Shown: positions 63,783 through 64,000 of the stretch, piece by piece
Layout: each line of letters starts with the position of its first letter
How positions within the stretch are numbered: the first letter of the stretch is position 1
Source of the DNA: Halosimplex salinum
Lineage (GTDB): Archaea; Halobacteriota; Halobacteria; Halobacteriales; Haloarculaceae
Assembly (NCBI RefSeq): GCF_003730195.1
Contig: NZ_QWGG01000001.1
Location: forward strand, 124,001-188,000
Direction of reading: 5' to 3'
DNA length: 64,000 nucleotides
Translations under genes and position numbers: made by a program
The notes under the pieces: model-generated
Databases searched by the model: none
The model's input: only the letters and a program-made list of their open reading frames with translations
Told to the model about the DNA's origin: nothing

Positions 63783-64000
63783 TCACCCAGTCATGCCGAT
63801 CCGCTCCTCGTAGGACCCGTAGTGGCGCTCGAACAGCGCCATGATCTCGCCCATCGTCGCGTACGCCTTGACCGCGTCGACGATGTACGGCATCACGTTC
63901 TCGTCGGTCTCGATCGCCTCGTCGAGCGCCGCGAGCGTCTCCTCGACCGCGTCGTCGTCGCGCTCGGCTTTCACGTCCTCCAGCCGGGAGAGCTGGGTCC
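63783..64000 (-). CDS. Methylmalonyl-CoA mutase large (catalytic) subunit, C-terminal end (partial)
   Basis: The last 72 residues are in the window: TQLSRLEDVKAERDDDAVEETLAALDEAIETDENVMPYIVDAVKAYATMGEIMALFERHYGSYEERIGMTG. This matches the end of the catalytic domain of archaeal methylmalonyl-CoA mutase, the cobalamin-dependent enzyme interconverting succinyl-CoA and (R)-methylmalonyl-CoA; in archaea the B12-binding part is a separate gene. The N-terminal part is outside the window. It is transcribed toward livJ; the 214 bp between holds only promoter elements. Confidence 0.85.
   Translation of the reverse strand, partial: TQLSRLEDVKAERDDDAVEETLAALDEAIETDENVMPYIVDAVKAYATMGEIMALFERHYGSYEERIGMTG

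Noticed and set aside
63601-63813. A 70-codon frame between livJ and the mutase gene
   Set aside because: It covers the livJ promoter palindrome and is Arg/Gly-rich; no supporting motif.

Overview
The window looks like a chromosomal segment of a haloarchaeon (class Halobacteria). The evidence is the very high GC, the acidic Asp/Glu-rich proteins, leaderless-type promoters, ATGA/GTGA stop-start overlaps and family content: phosphomevalonate decarboxylase, halocyanin, KEOPS Pcc1, ribosomal S3Ae, archaeal PilB3/PilC3, Agl23, RecJ/JAMM/RibL and an archaeal complex I operon. I identify about 60 protein genes, one intact tRNA-Ala(GGC), several structured intergenic repeats and a few gene remnants. 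There is no rRNA, CRISPR array or recognisable transposase. All family assignments are from reading the translations; nothing was searched.

Layout. 0.1-2.1 kb: edge of an NDH-2-like flavoprotein and two tandem double-domain universal stress proteins. 2.1-8.5 kb: isoprenoid (phosphomevalonate decarboxylase), sugar/acid metabolism (xylose-dehydrogenase-like oxidoreductase, HpcH/HpaI aldolase), a redoxin, a broken SDR gene, and an Lrp regulator coupled to an aminotransferase. 8.6-13.2 kb: PilB3-PilC3 pilus motor. 13.3-18.4 kb: accessory block (lipoprotein, SGNH esterase with a partner of unknown function, Bcp). 18.4-18.65 kb: tRNA-like fragment and tRNA-Ala. 18.9-24.0 kb: six membrane-anchored pilin-like proteins, very probably cargo of the PilB3/C3 machine. 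24.0-26.8 kb: rpsO-recJ-like-pcc1-rps3ae operon. 26.9-30.7 kb: halocyanin, HEAT-repeat protein, phospholipase-D-like surface protein. 30.7-34.5 kb: RecJ2-type DHH protein and a divergent JAMM-ribL pair. Between them lies an AT-richer island bounded by inverted copies of a hairpin-rich element. 35.0-40.5 kb: aminotransferase-ribH, Agl23, purK and purE. 41.3-45.9 kb: methyltransferase and nuoA-B-CD-H-I, where the operon stops. 46.2-48.7 kb: accessory block (headless ORF, small conserved protein, NodB-like protein with a small exported-type partner). 48.9-55.4 kb: two acetyl-CoA-synthetase-type genes around a Bat-type regulator. 55.6-57.6 kb: soluble chemotaxis transducer. 57.7-63.6 kb: branched-chain amino-acid-type ABC transporter (livJ, livHMGF) ending in a thioredoxin-like gene. 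63.8 kb: 3' end of a methylmalonyl-CoA mutase subunit.

The most interesting signals are: (i) a repeat family of consecutive hairpins whose stem sequences differ between copies while pairing is kept, present as two inverted copies around a small ORF and as a relative just after nuoI; (ii) a 17-codon micro-ORF linking nuoH to nuoI by two ATGA overlaps; (iii) four 25-bp tandem repeats in a divergent promoter; (iv) a RecJ-family protein without catalytic motifs in a ribosomal/KEOPS operon, resembling the Cdc45 situation; and (v) a Bat-type regulator with a degenerate integrase-like N-terminus between two acs paralogues.
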